A stretch of 46,649 bases of DNA from Ignavibacteria bacterium CG1_02_37_35 (GCA_001871325.1 MNVA01000007.1:1-46649), one strand, 5' to 3'. Counted from the stretch's first letter, positions 34,974-43,651 are shown. Notes: generated by a model not told the origin, from the sequence alone. Translations and numbers: made by a program.

Positions 34974-35004
34974 TTGAATATTGATAAAAGATAAACTAAT
35001 TTTA
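34974..35004 (+). promoter_or_regulatory. possible promoter of the 35039 lipoprotein gene
   Basis: TTG at 34974-34976 and TAATTTTA at 34997-35004 (seven of eight positions of TAnnTTTG) are 20 nt apart. The -7 element lacks the final G, so this is weak; the surrounding 200 nt is very AT-rich and hard to judge. Confidence 0.3.
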
Positions 35005-35038
35005 AAAAGAAATAAATTTTTACTAAGGAAACCAAATC

Positions 35039-36031
35039 ATGAAAAAGACACTTTTTTTTCTTCTTCCGATTATGCTCTTCGTCTCCTCGTGTACGGATGT
35101 TAAAACTACCGAAGCTGTCCAAAACCAAAACGGAACCTTAACTTTTAACTTAATTAATCTTCCTGTGTTAGATGATAGTTTGGTTTTAGCCGCATGGATA
35201 TTGAATGACGCTGGAAAAGTTGTGCACAAATTTGGCAAGCTTTCTCCTTCCGGAAATGCTTTCAGCGGTTCTTTTCCTTTAACGCTTAACGCATACCAGC
35301 AAAATACCAATAATCAATTTGTATGTATTAGCATAGAACATCGAGACTCTACTTTAAATGATACAACTACTTCAAACCTTTTCTTAATGGTCAGTAAAAT
35401 TAGAACAAATTCTTCCGAACTTAATCTTGTCCCCAAAGACCCTGCGGCAATAGCTTTTGGAAGTGACTTTGATGATCAAAAATATCTGGGAAGTGATACT
35501 TCTTCGGCATTACCACCTTCATTTAAAACTGCAAAGGGCGTTTACACGGTTTTCACTCCAACCAATACAGCCGCAAATACAAATTCCGGAATTTGGTTTT
35601 TGAATTATCTAAGCGCAGGCGTTTATGGAACCGGATTAAGATTACCCGAACTTCCGGCCGGCTGGGTTTATAAAGGCTGGGTAAAAGTTAACGGGAAGTA
35701 TCTTCCGACCGGAGAATTTAAATTAGCTGCCGGAAACGACGCACAGAATCTTTACATAGGCGCAAACCCGATGCCTGGTTTCCCAGGAGAAGATTTTCTG
35801 CAGAACGATACACTCGGAGTTGCATATCCGATTGACTTAGCAAGCCAGGAAGTTATTATCACTGTTGAACCTAACGGCTCTAATCGTTATAATAAAAGCA
35901 AACCCTTTCCTCTTGTTCTGTTAAAAGGAACTATTCCATCTCCGGTTTCAAACACAACTTCATACCCCTTAGAAAATAATTATGTTAATTTCCCTTCAGG
36001 TACAGCAGTTTATAAGATAGATCTCTATTGA
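35039..36031 (+). CDS. lipoprotein, unknown function
   Basis: A 330-residue protein with a lipoprotein signal (cysteine 18 in FVSSCTDV), so it is probably lipidated. The first ~115 residues form a beta-rich region (NGTLTFNLINLPVLDDSLVLAAWILNDAG), which resembles the anti-sigma-factor-like exported domains of Bacteroidota. The rest has repeats of Gly/Asn-rich segments with no known motif. AAGGA precedes the ATG by about 9 nt. It is divergent from the TonB operon and stands alone, ending in a strong terminator. A role as a surface-exposed partner of the TonB system is possible but unproven. Confidence 0.78.
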   Translation: MKKTLFFLLPIMLFVSSCTDVKTTEAVQNQNGTLTFNLINLPVLDDSLVLAAWILNDAGKVVHKFGKLSPSGNAFSGSFPLTLNAYQQNTNNQFVCISIEHRDSTLNDTTTSNLFLMVSKIRTNSSELNLVPKDPAAIAFGSDFDDQKYLGSDTSSALPPSFKTAKGVYTVFTPTNTAANTNSGIWFLNYLSAGVYGTGLRLPELPAGWVYKGWVKVNGKYLPTGEFKLAAGNDAQNLYIGANPMPGFPGEDFLQNDTLGVAYPIDLASQEVIITVEPNGSNRYNKSKPFPLVLLKGTIPSPVSNTTSYPLENNYVNFPSGTAVYKIDLY

Positions 36032-36049
36032 TCAATTTGAACAGAAAAG

Positions 36050-36080
36050 AAAAAGGATGTCGCACTGACATCCTTTTTTT
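36050..36080 (+). terminator. Rho-independent terminator of the 35039 lipoprotein gene
   Basis: A 12-bp stem AAAAAGGATGTC / GACATCCTTTTT with a 5-nt loop, followed by more Ts, 19 nt past the stop codon. It also reads as a hairpin on the minus strand with a TTTTTC run, so it could serve both directions. Confidence 0.88.
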
Positions 36081-36144
36081 GTTTTAAATTGTTTTGTCAC
36101 TGATATTTTTTGAAGACATTTAATTGTGAAATCCAAATATAAAA

Positions 36145-36195
36145 TATTGAACAAGGAATGATGAAGTTTTTTCCATTCGTAATTCGTCATTCCTT
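36145..36195. repeat. fragment of the dispersed AT-rich inverted repeat
   Basis: ATTGAACAAGGAATGATGAAGTT matches the 46499-46599 repeat arm with an internal deletion. It forms an imperfect hairpin: AAGGAATGATGAA (36153-36165) pairs with TTCGTCATTCCTT (36183-36195) at 12 of 13 positions. It lies between the converging lipoprotein gene and the aminopeptidase gene. Confidence 0.6.
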
Positions 36196-36216
36196 TTAGG
36201 GTTTGATTATGCCGGC

Positions 36217-37179
36217 TTAGATAAGGAGTTTTCCTTTTTTCATAAGGAGCGTATCATCCAGGAAAACTGAAGGCTTTTTGATAACGCCATCTAGATGCAA
36301 AGCAACACCGACACTGCCCCCCATTGATTTATTATTCCCGAGTGCGATGTGGATGGTTCCAAGCACCTTTTCATCTTCCAGCAAAACACCGCTGAGTTTT
36401 GCTGCATGGTTTGTTCCTATACCAAACTCTGCAATGTTTCTTGCTTCAGCCCCGGCAGCCTCAAGCATTTTAACTAATTTTTTTGCCATCTTCCCGCCGG
36501 TTATCTCGGTAGCATATCCATTCTCAACTTTTATTTTGATGTTCGCATTTTTAACTAATCCCAATCCAGCCATCGAACCATCAACTATAAAAATTCCGTT
36601 CGAGGTTCCTTCAACAGGGGCAAGAAATGTTTCTCCTGTAGGCAGATTTCCGCTTTCACTTTTTGCATGAAATAATCCTTTGGAAGCATACGAAGTTCTT
36701 CCTTCAATTGAAAATGAAATATCTGTCCCAATCTTTGTAGTAATGCGTACGCGTTTACCATTTTCTAAAATACTTTTCAATTTTAAAGAAAGGTCGGAAA
36801 TTTTGTTGTAATCTGTATTTAAACCACGAATCATTACCGCTTTTGTGATACCGGGAAATGTAGCGATGCGGGCACCCAGGGAAGAGGCATTTCTTCTGGC
36901 ATCAGTATGGGTGAGCGAAGTTGATGTGGGGCATAGAACAACATCAAATTTTTTCATTAATTCAGAAATTTCGTTTGATGGTTCTTCACCGTTCACCTTT
37001 CCCGGAATGATTTCAACATACAACGAATGATGACCCAGCCGCTTTGCATTTTCAAAAAGAGATAAGCCGATTTCTCTTTTTTTAGCATCGCTGATAATCA
37101 GGACACTTTCGTCTTGGGTTGTTCCCATGCAATCTCGAATTGCAATTACGGACGCTTTGTCAAGTTTTGATAGTTTCAT
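36217..37179 (-). CDS. M29-like aminopeptidase (leucyl aminopeptidase, aminopeptidase T type)
   Basis: A 320-residue cytoplasmic protein. The likely metal ligands are visible as E190 (APVEGTSNG), E251 (AEFGIGTN), H277 (LGTIHIALGNN), H295 and the aspartate of DGVIKKPSVFLDD. That is the short-form M29 pattern of two-metal aminopeptidases, with an N-terminal region that ends in the TSTSLTHTDARRNA motif. These release N-terminal residues from peptides. The gene begins 6 nt downstream of the 251-residue exported protein gene, with GAGGAG before its ATG, so the two are probably co-transcribed. Confidence 0.82.
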   Translation of the reverse strand: MKLSKLDKASVIAIRDCMGTTQDESVLIISDAKKREIGLSLFENAKRLGHHSLYVEIIPGKVNGEEPSNEISELMKKFDVVLCPTSTSLTHTDARRNASSLGARIATFPGITKAVMIRGLNTDYNKISDLSLKLKSILENGKRVRITTKIGTDISFSIEGRTSYASKGLFHAKSESGNLPTGETFLAPVEGTSNGIFIVDGSMAGLGLVKNANIKIKVENGYATEITGGKMAKKLVKMLEAAGAEARNIAEFGIGTNHAAKLSGVLLEDEKVLGTIHIALGNNKSMGGSVGVALHLDGVIKKPSVFLDDTLLMKKGKLLI

Positions 37180-37185
37180 AACTCC

Positions 37186-37941
37186 TCATAATGGAAAATT
37201 AAAGTTTAGTTGAATTGTTCCAGCAAGTCCGCCGTTATTAATAGCGGCAGGCATTGGCTGATCTGACTGTTCATTCACGGTCAAAACTGTACCATCGGCT
37301 TTTTTTAATTCTTCAAACCGGAATAAATTATAACCTGCACTTCCCTCCAGGCTAATATAATTTCCAATGAGATAGACTACAAATCCGGTTGAAATTGAAT
37401 AACCAATGTTTGTTTTTGCAGATTTGTAATCATCCTGCACGGTTAAGATACCGGGGCGGTCTTCAGATTCTATAAAATCAGCGTTCGAAAAAATTACTGC
37501 CGCTTTAATAATTTTCCAATTTAACATTTCCGTAATGTGCGTGCCGAAATCAACACCCAAACCAAACATGGTGATCTTTACTTCAAATGTTTTTGCAATT
37601 TCAATCGGCGGTGACTTGATAATCGCCTTATTTTTTTCAGAAAATTTTTGATAAAATCCTTTAAAAGAAAGGTTGAACCCGGAGAATTTTTGGTCAAAAA
37701 AGTTAATACCAAAACGGTATCCCGCCGCTTGTCCAAAATTTTTCAGCGGAGAATTAAGCGAATCTTTATGGAAGGCATTTAAGAAATCAACTCTTTCATT
37801 GATGCCTTGTGTTTGATAGGTTTGCATTCCATAGCCGGCGAAACCACCGACAAGTCCCAGGCAGCCAAAGCCTAAATCCTGAGCAGCAATTTTAAAGGTG
37901 GCTAAAAAAAGAAAAGAAAGTATATAAATAATTTTCTTCAT
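37186..37941 (-). CDS. exported beta-barrel-like protein, unknown function
   Basis: A 251-residue protein with a signal peptide (ending KIAAQDLG, about residue 21) and many alternating beta-like segments (INFFDQKFSGFNLSFKGFYQKF; YISLEGSAGYNLFRF) ending in aromatic NFNFPL, which is the usual outer-membrane-barrel C-terminus. The family is not recognised. It lies directly upstream of the M29-type aminopeptidase gene with a 6-nt gap, and it shares that transcript. It may be a surface protein with no peptide link at all. Confidence 0.7.
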   Translation of the reverse strand: MKKIIYILSFLFLATFKIAAQDLGFGCLGLVGGFAGYGMQTYQTQGINERVDFLNAFHKDSLNSPLKNFGQAAGYRFGINFFDQKFSGFNLSFKGFYQKFSEKNKAIIKSPPIEIAKTFEVKITMFGLGVDFGTHITEMLNWKIIKAAVIFSNADFIESEDRPGILTVQDDYKSAKTNIGYSISTGFVVYLIGNYISLEGSAGYNLFRFEELKKADGTVLTVNEQSDQPMPAAINNGGLAGTIQLNFNFPL

Positions 37942-38085
37942 AGAACTTATAGAGTTAGTAAATATATTCTCCGCTTAAAAGGCGAGAAAGAAAAAATTTA
38001 AGAACAAGGATTAACGAAATTTGATTTTTGATGTTGATTAAATCTTCTAACATTGCTAATACTTGTTCATTGTAATCTGTCTTGT

Positions 38086-38127
38086 AACTTCATCATTCGA
38101 AATTTCTTTTTCTCTATTCATTATTCA
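38086..38127. repeat. dispersed AT-rich repeat arm (copy of 46558-46599)
   Basis: This 42-nt stretch beginning AACTTCATCATTCGAAATT and ending TATTCATTATTCA matches the right arm of the 46499-46599 repeat at 38 of 42 positions with no gaps. The left arm is absent here. It lies in the 190-nt gap between the MFS and 251-residue protein genes, a gap that otherwise shows no features. Confidence 0.8.
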
Positions 38128-38131
38128 ATTT

Positions 38132-39643
38132 TTACTTTTTACCTTCGACAGACATCCCTTGTTCAAGCCCATGTTTATGGGGTCCCATTTCATGCATACG
38201 AAGCATAAAAGCAAAAAATAAACCAAAGAAACCCAGCAGCGAGAAAATCCACATCCCTAAATTATAACCGGTTGGGTTAGCCGCGCTCGCCTTGGAAAAA
38301 TCATTAGCATAGCCAATTATCAAATTAAATCCGAACAAACCGATATTTTGGATCATCGTCATTAAACCGTAAGCTGTACCAAGTTTTGCCGAGTCAACCA
38401 CAAGTGAAACTGAGGGCCACATCACCGCAGGAACAAGCGAGAACGCAATTCCCATCAGCGACATCGGGATCAAAAGATAGATCGGGATTTGCGAATGAAT
38501 ATCAAAAAAATCTAAGTTGAGCGAAAGAAAACCGTGCAAACCCAACGGGGTAGCTAAATCAATTTTGTACGCCATGATTAAATAGACGGGAATAATAAGA
38601 AGCGACCCGAACATCATTAATAAAGAACGTTTTCCGATTTTATCTGCAAGCAACCCGAACAGCGGTGTAAAAAACATTGCAGCCAGCGTTAACATACTCG
38701 AAAGATTTCCCCCGACTTCTCGCGTAGTGCCGTGCGCTTCCTGAAAAAATTTAATTGCAAAAGTTTGGAACGGAAACATTGCCGAGTAGAAGGTAACACA
38801 TATCGCCGTTATGTACCAGAATGAAGTTGGGAATGAATTTGATTTCAAGAAAAGAATTAACGCCGCAACAATTATTGCGATAAGATAAATCGTCCATTTA
38901 TCACCGTTGACAAAAATTAGAATAATTGCAGCAACTGCTAAGGCTGAAAAAATATACCAGCGTTTTCGTTCTTTTATCTTTAGAATATCTGAGAGTAAAA
39001 CTGCATCCTGCTCACCGTCTTTCGGCATTTTGAATTTTTTTGTTGCAGCTAAATCAAGAACAAAATAAATGAGAATAAATACGACCGCCGAAACTCCGGC
39101 AAATACGGAAATCCACAGCGGTGTTTGCCAATTCGCATAAAGACTTTTTCCCCAAGAAGGAGAATTTAAAGCGAGAAATGACCCAAGTCTGGCGACGGTT
39201 AAATTTAATCCGAAGGCAAAAGACAATTCTTTCCCTTTGAACCACCGGGCAATAATTGTGGTGATGGCAACGATCATTGATTCAGCACCCAAGCCAAAGA
39301 TCAAACGCCCGCCAGCCATAAAATAAAGGTTGGAACTCATCGCCGTTACAACCGCGCCGATAAAAATCAACAGCGTAAAAAGTACAACGGAAATTCTTGT
39401 TCCGATTTTGTCAATTAGTAGTCCGCCGATTAAAACCATAATGATATTCGGAAAACTGTAAATGGCTTGTAGCAGACCAATATTGGAATCGGTAAAATGT
39501 AATTGTTTAGAGAGGAGATCGGCAAGCGGACTGATGCAATCGTAAATATAATAATTGCCGAACATCGCAAGACTGACAAAGAGAAGGACTGTCCATCGGA
39601 AAAATTTAGACGGTTCTGGTTTCAATAAAAGTGTTTCTTCCAA
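38132..39643 (-). CDS. MFS transporter
   Basis: A 503-residue membrane protein with about twelve hydrophobic helices. The family loop-2/3 motif is in LLIDKIGTRISVV (near residues 78-90), a second equivalent is LLADKIGKRSLL near residue 335, and both halves show the usual glycine-rich helices. Substrate is not evident; the neighbours (PepD, OPT, aminopeptidase) hint at peptides or amino acids, which is inference. The start is TTG with AAGGA 6 nt upstream. The C-terminal tail (EMGPHKHGLEQGMSVEGKK) is short and cytoplasmic. Confidence 0.85.
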   Translation of the reverse strand: MEETLLLKPEPSKFFRWTVLLFVSLAMFGNYYIYDCISPLADLLSKQLHFTDSNIGLLQAIYSFPNIIMVLIGGLLIDKIGTRISVVLFTLLIFIGAVVTAMSSNLYFMAGGRLIFGLGAESMIVAITTIIARWFKGKELSFAFGLNLTVARLGSFLALNSPSWGKSLYANWQTPLWISVFAGVSAVVFILIYFVLDLAATKKFKMPKDGEQDAVLLSDILKIKERKRWYIFSALAVAAIILIFVNGDKWTIYLIAIIVAALILFLKSNSFPTSFWYITAICVTFYSAMFPFQTFAIKFFQEAHGTTREVGGNLSSMLTLAAMFFTPLFGLLADKIGKRSLLMMFGSLLIIPVYLIMAYKIDLATPLGLHGFLSLNLDFFDIHSQIPIYLLIPMSLMGIAFSLVPAVMWPSVSLVVDSAKLGTAYGLMTMIQNIGLFGFNLIIGYANDFSKASAANPTGYNLGMWIFSLLGFFGLFFAFMLRMHEMGPHKHGLEQGMSVEGKK

Positions 39644-39705
39644 TCGAGTTCCTTAATTTTTTTTCTTGGTCTTGATCGTGCTCATATTCTTACCCTTGTA
39701 GAATC

Positions 39706-39733
39706 GTAGAGACTTGCCATGGCAAGTCTCTAC
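39706..39733. repeat. 28-nt perfect palindrome, GTAGAGAC...GTCTCTAC
   Basis: The 28 bases from 39706 to 39733 read the same on both strands (GTAGAGACTTGCCA followed by its reverse complement). They lie in the 100-nt gap between the MFS gene start and the pepD stop. GTAGAGAC...GTCTCTAC palindromes are known as dispersed repeats in several bacterial groups. Confidence 0.85.
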
Positions 39734-39746
39734 AGAATTTGATTTT

Positions 39747-41207
39747 TTATTTAGCGGGAATATTTTTCAAAACATTCGCGAGCAAATCATAGAACGGTTG
39801 AACAGATGAAATCATTAATCGTTCATCGGGTGAATGCACACCGAACATTGTTGGTCCGAAGGAGATCATATCCATCTTCGGATATTTTTCACCGATGATG
39901 CCGCATTCCAGACCCGCATGAATAGCGGCTACTTCCGGTTCTTTGCCGTTCATCTCTTTGTAAACCGATTTGAAGACTTTCAGAATCTCCGAATGTACAT
40001 TCGGTTTCCAACCAGGATAACCGTCTCCATGAGAAATTTCTGCGCCGGCTAAATCAAAAACCGAATGGACCATATCAACAATATCTTGATTCTCGGACGC
40101 AACGGAGCTTCGCTGGCTTGTAACGATATTTACATTATTACCTTCAGTGATGATAGTTGCAAGGTTAGTTGAAGTTTCAACTAATCCTGCGATATCGGGA
40201 GACATAGTGATAACACCATGAGGAACCGCATAGAGAGCATTCAATAATTGAGCGGTAGTTTTTTCATCCATAATATTCGAAGGTGTATTGAAAACCGCTG
40301 CCGATACTATCAAGTTCGGTTCGTTAGTGGCTAATTCCTCTTTAATGGTTTTATTATAATTTGCTAAGGAAGATAGAAAATCAGCTTCCTTTGCTTTCGG
40401 AACGGTTACTACCGCAAACGCTTCACGCGGGATGGCGTTGTGTTTGTTACCGCCTTCAATTTGTGCAAGGCGAATTGACAATTTTGTGGTTGCGTTCCAA
40501 AGGAAACGATTAAGAATTTTAACCGCATTTCCTCTTCCGGTTTGAATTTCAAGACCGGAGTGCCCGCCTTGTAAACCGGCAACTTTAATTTCGTAGGAGA
40601 CGGAATCAGCGGGAACATTTTCAGGCGTAAAAGTAAATTTAGCGGAAGTATTTTTACCGCCCGAACAGCCTATGAAAAAGGTACCGAGTTCTTCCGAATC
40701 AAGATTAAGTAGAATATCCGCTTTTAGAATTGATGGGTCTAAACTAGCGGCGCCGGTTAATCCGGTTTCTTCATCCAAAGTGAATAAGCATTCAAGCGGT
40801 CCGTGTTGAATTGAACTATCTTCTAACACCGCCAATGCAGAAGCAACCCCGATACCGTTATCAGCGCCGAGTGTTGTTCCATTGGCTTTTACGAAATCGC
40901 CATCAATATAAACTTGAAGAGGATCATTGTCGAAATCATGTTCAACATCGCGATTTTTTTCGCAGACCATATCAATATGACCTTGAAGCACAACAGTTTT
41001 TAAATTTTCTTTCCCGGCAGTTGCTGGTTTTCGGATAATGATATTTCCAAAAGCATCTTTAACGGTTTCGAGATTTAATTTTTTCCCAACGGAGAAAATG
41101 TATGCAGCAACTTTTTCTTCATGCTTTGAAGGACGCGGATGCTGTGAAATTTCTTCGAAATATTTCCAGACCAAAGCTGGTTTTAATTGAGCCAATACAG
41201 TTCCCAT
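39747..41207 (-). CDS. pepD: aminoacyl-histidine dipeptidase, M20 family
   Basis: A 486-residue dipeptidase of the M20C branch that cuts dipeptides such as carnosine-like X-His. The metal site is read from H77 and D79 (LQGHIDMVCEKN), D116 (LGADNGIG), the catalytic glutamate pair E146-E147 (FTLDEETGLTG), and the C-terminal histidine in HAGLECG near residue 439. AGGA lies upstream of the ATG. The gene is 2 nt downstream of the PqqD-like gene on the same strand, with the OPT transporter upstream. Confidence 0.94.
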   Translation of the reverse strand: MGTVLAQLKPALVWKYFEEISQHPRPSKHEEKVAAYIFSVGKKLNLETVKDAFGNIIIRKPATAGKENLKTVVLQGHIDMVCEKNRDVEHDFDNDPLQVYIDGDFVKANGTTLGADNGIGVASALAVLEDSSIQHGPLECLFTLDEETGLTGAASLDPSILKADILLNLDSEELGTFFIGCSGGKNTSAKFTFTPENVPADSVSYEIKVAGLQGGHSGLEIQTGRGNAVKILNRFLWNATTKLSIRLAQIEGGNKHNAIPREAFAVVTVPKAKEADFLSSLANYNKTIKEELATNEPNLIVSAAVFNTPSNIMDEKTTAQLLNALYAVPHGVITMSPDIAGLVETSTNLATIITEGNNVNIVTSQRSSVASENQDIVDMVHSVFDLAGAEISHGDGYPGWKPNVHSEILKVFKSVYKEMNGKEPEVAAIHAGLECGIIGEKYPKMDMISFGPTMFGVHSPDERLMISSVQPFYDLLANVLKNIPAK

Positions 41208-41209
41208 AA

Positions 41210-41587
41210 CTAATTTCCTTTTTGTTGAATTTCTAAAAATGTAATTAATCTTTGTTCATAAATACCGGTGAAGAATCTTGTTAATCTTTCTTCAGACGGG
41301 TGAATCCTCTCCCCAAACTTTTTCACCAACTCATTTGCAATTTCCCCAACACTTCTTCTCCCATCAATTAACAGCCATGCCGCCGAGCCAAATTCATCAA
41401 GCTTTAATTTGAAGAAAGAATATTTCATATAAGGTAAAAAAAATCTGACGGCAAAACGATTTTTAAACTTGGGGATCAAAACAGTAACCATCTCTTTTTC
41501 ATCAATTGATTCACTATAATTTCTAATTGGACGCACCTCAAGATAGTTAAGATTCTTTAAAACCGCACGTCGTTGAAAAAAATTCAT
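41210..41587 (-). CDS. orphan PqqD-like protein
   Basis: A 125-residue protein with the PqqD fold signature in its C-terminal two-thirds: KLDEFGSAAWLLIDGRRSVGEIANELVKKFGE, followed by helices that end in LEIQQKGN. PqqD proteins are chaperones that present peptides to radical-SAM enzymes, but no radical-SAM enzyme is near. An extra N-terminal ~45 residues (FFQRRAVLKNLNYLEVRPIRNY) precede the fold. It is coupled to pepD with a 2-nt gap. The function is uncertain. Confidence 0.78.
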   Translation of the reverse strand: MNFFQRRAVLKNLNYLEVRPIRNYSESIDEKEMVTVLIPKFKNRFAVRFFLPYMKYSFFKLKLDEFGSAAWLLIDGRRSVGEIANELVKKFGERIHPSEERLTRFFTGIYEQRLITFLEIQQKGN

Positions 41588-41600
41588 GATTGATCTTTCT

Positions 41601-41634
41601 AAAAAAATTGTCCCGGTTTTAACACCGGGACAAT
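41601..41634 (-). terminator. Rho-independent terminator of the OPT transporter gene
   Basis: On the minus strand an 11-bp stem ATTGTCCCGGT / ACCGGGACAAT with a 6-nt loop is followed by TTTTTT. It sits 13 nt past the OPT stop codon and ends only 13 nt before the ATG of the PqqD-like gene. Confidence 0.88.
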
Positions 41635-41647
41635 AAAAACACCATTG

Positions 41648-43597
41648 TTACATAGATATTTGCGGTGGCAGCGGATCATCCGGTTTGCCCGCATTCCCAA
41701 CCGGAATTTTAATCAGCATAAACGCTATTATCGCTAAAACGACTGCACTAAGCGTTAATGAAAACGGAGATGACAGATCTGCAATTTGAATTTCAAAAAA
41801 GGCAAAGCCCGCAAAGAGCAGCCCTATTAGCGCCTCCCCGGCTATCAGTCCGGCTGCAATAAGTACTCCGTTATTTTCAACTCTTGATTTTTGTCCGGTA
41901 TTAAATTTTTTCTTCTCATTTATTCTTTCAACAACGCCCTTAATTAAACCGCCGACAAAAATTGCGAATGTGGTTCCCAACGGAAGGTACATTCCTACAC
42001 TAACAAGCATTGGACTTTTAACGTTCATCATAATAAAGCCAACACCCATTAACATACCGGTGAAGATAAGAATCCATTCCATATCTCCGGCAACTATCCC
42101 TTTAGATAATATAGCCATTAAACTTGCCTGCGGCGCAGGTAATTGATCTCCGCCAAAGCCGGTTCCGCCGGCTTTAATATTTCCTTCGTGTAAAATTAAA
42201 AGAGGAATGAACATTACTGCGGCAGCAATAAGAATCCCGATCAAATCACCAACCTGCATTTTCCATGGCGTTCCGCCGAGGATATGCCCGGCTTTTAAAT
42301 CTTGTAACATTTCTCCGGCAACTGCCGCGGCAACGCAGACAACTGCCGCCACACCCAGAACTGCAGCAACTCCTTGCACTCCCTTCATTCCGAGTGCGAC
42401 CATTAATAAAGCTGCAATCACAAGTGTAGAGAGCGTCAATCCGCTTATTGGGTTATTACTTGAACCAATGATACCAACTAAATAACCGGAAACCGCCGCG
42501 AAGAAAAATCCTGCTACGATCATTACTAATGTTGCAACTAGCGCGGCAAGAACATCCTGTGCGAAATAATTGTAAATGAAAAAAGTAGCTAGAGAGGACA
42601 ACCCTATCCCGAGCATCACATAAGTAAACGGAATATCTTTTTCTGTTCTTTCGGTTGTTGATTCTCCCGAAGCAGCTTTTTTCACATCGCTTACCGAACG
42701 GGAAATTCCGGTCGCAAGGCTTTTTCTCATTTTCCATAATGTATAACCGGCGCCAACCAACATTCCGCCAATTGCTATTGGTCTAACATAACTTTTCCAG
42801 ACAGTGGTAATCTCTTTAGCCCAATCCAAAGTTGAAGGGTCAACGTTTCCAAATTTGAAATAAGCAATGATTGGAGCTAATAATCCCCAGGCAAGCACAC
42901 CTCCGCTAAAATTTAAAGCCGCTAAACGGGGACCAATAATATATCCAACGCCCATGTAAGCAGGACTAACATCAGGTGATTTGAAAAGAATATTTCCTTT
43001 ACCGAATGAAACCAATTTATCTGCGCTGGTTGCAAATAATTTGAACTGTCCCAAAGCTTGAATAAGTGCGCCCACTCCCATTGCACCAAATAAAAACTTG
43101 GAACCTGAACCGCCGTGTCTTCCTGCTTTGTGAATTTCTGCTGCTGCAACTGATTCAGGAAAAGGAAGATCAACATCCTCAACCATTACACGCCTAAGCA
43201 ACGCAACAAACATAATTCCGAGCACACCGCCGGCAAACATAATCGCGGCGGAAATTGCATAATTCCCCGGAGTGAAGAATGGATCCCAAATCCCTGCGAT
43301 ATAGAAAGCAGGAAGGGTAAAAATTGCTCCGGCGGCAATTGATTCACCAATTGACCCAACAGTACGGGCAAAATTTTCTTCAAGGATTGTCCCCTTGAAC
43401 AGCTTGATAATCGCCATACCGATAACGGCGGCTGGATACGTAGCAGCGATGGTCATACCGGCTTTAAGCCCTAAGTAGGCGTTTGCCGCGCCAAGAACTA
43501 CTGCTAACACCAGACCGATAACAAGGGCGCGAACGGTAAATTCAGCGATGTTCGTTTCTGATGAGACAAAAGGGACAAATTTTCTTTGTTCGGACAT
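41648..43597 (-). CDS. OPT family oligopeptide transporter
   Basis: A 649-residue membrane protein with about fifteen hydrophobic helices, the N-terminal LGAANAYLGLKAGMTIAATYPAAVIGMAI, and the central GSSNNPISGLTLSTL motif of the OPT family. These move small peptides (or metal chelates) with protons across the inner membrane. GAGGT lies 4 nt before the ATG, and a TTG/TATATTTG promoter lies about 50 nt upstream. It is followed by its own terminator; the pepD genes lie beyond it. Confidence 0.93.
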   Translation of the reverse strand: MSEQRKFVPFVSSETNIAEFTVRALVIGLVLAVVLGAANAYLGLKAGMTIAATYPAAVIGMAIIKLFKGTILEENFARTVGSIGESIAAGAIFTLPAFYIAGIWDPFFTPGNYAISAAIMFAGGVLGIMFVALLRRVMVEDVDLPFPESVAAAEIHKAGRHGGSGSKFLFGAMGVGALIQALGQFKLFATSADKLVSFGKGNILFKSPDVSPAYMGVGYIIGPRLAALNFSGGVLAWGLLAPIIAYFKFGNVDPSTLDWAKEITTVWKSYVRPIAIGGMLVGAGYTLWKMRKSLATGISRSVSDVKKAASGESTTERTEKDIPFTYVMLGIGLSSLATFFIYNYFAQDVLAALVATLVMIVAGFFFAAVSGYLVGIIGSSNNPISGLTLSTLVIAALLMVALGMKGVQGVAAVLGVAAVVCVAAAVAGEMLQDLKAGHILGGTPWKMQVGDLIGILIAAAVMFIPLLILHEGNIKAGGTGFGGDQLPAPQASLMAILSKGIVAGDMEWILIFTGMLMGVGFIMMNVKSPMLVSVGMYLPLGTTFAIFVGGLIKGVVERINEKKKFNTGQKSRVENNGVLIAAGLIAGEALIGLLFAGFAFFEIQIADLSSPFSLTLSAVVLAIIAFMLIKIPVGNAGKPDDPLPPQISM

Positions 43598-43651
43598 TTC
43601 AACCTCTTATAATCATTAAGAACTAAATTAATTAATTTGAAAATGTTAGTT

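Noticed and set aside
36134-36141. TATATTTG on the minus strand, like a -7 promoter box
   Set aside because: No TTG lies at the right distance, and no minus-strand gene follows before the terminator at 36050.
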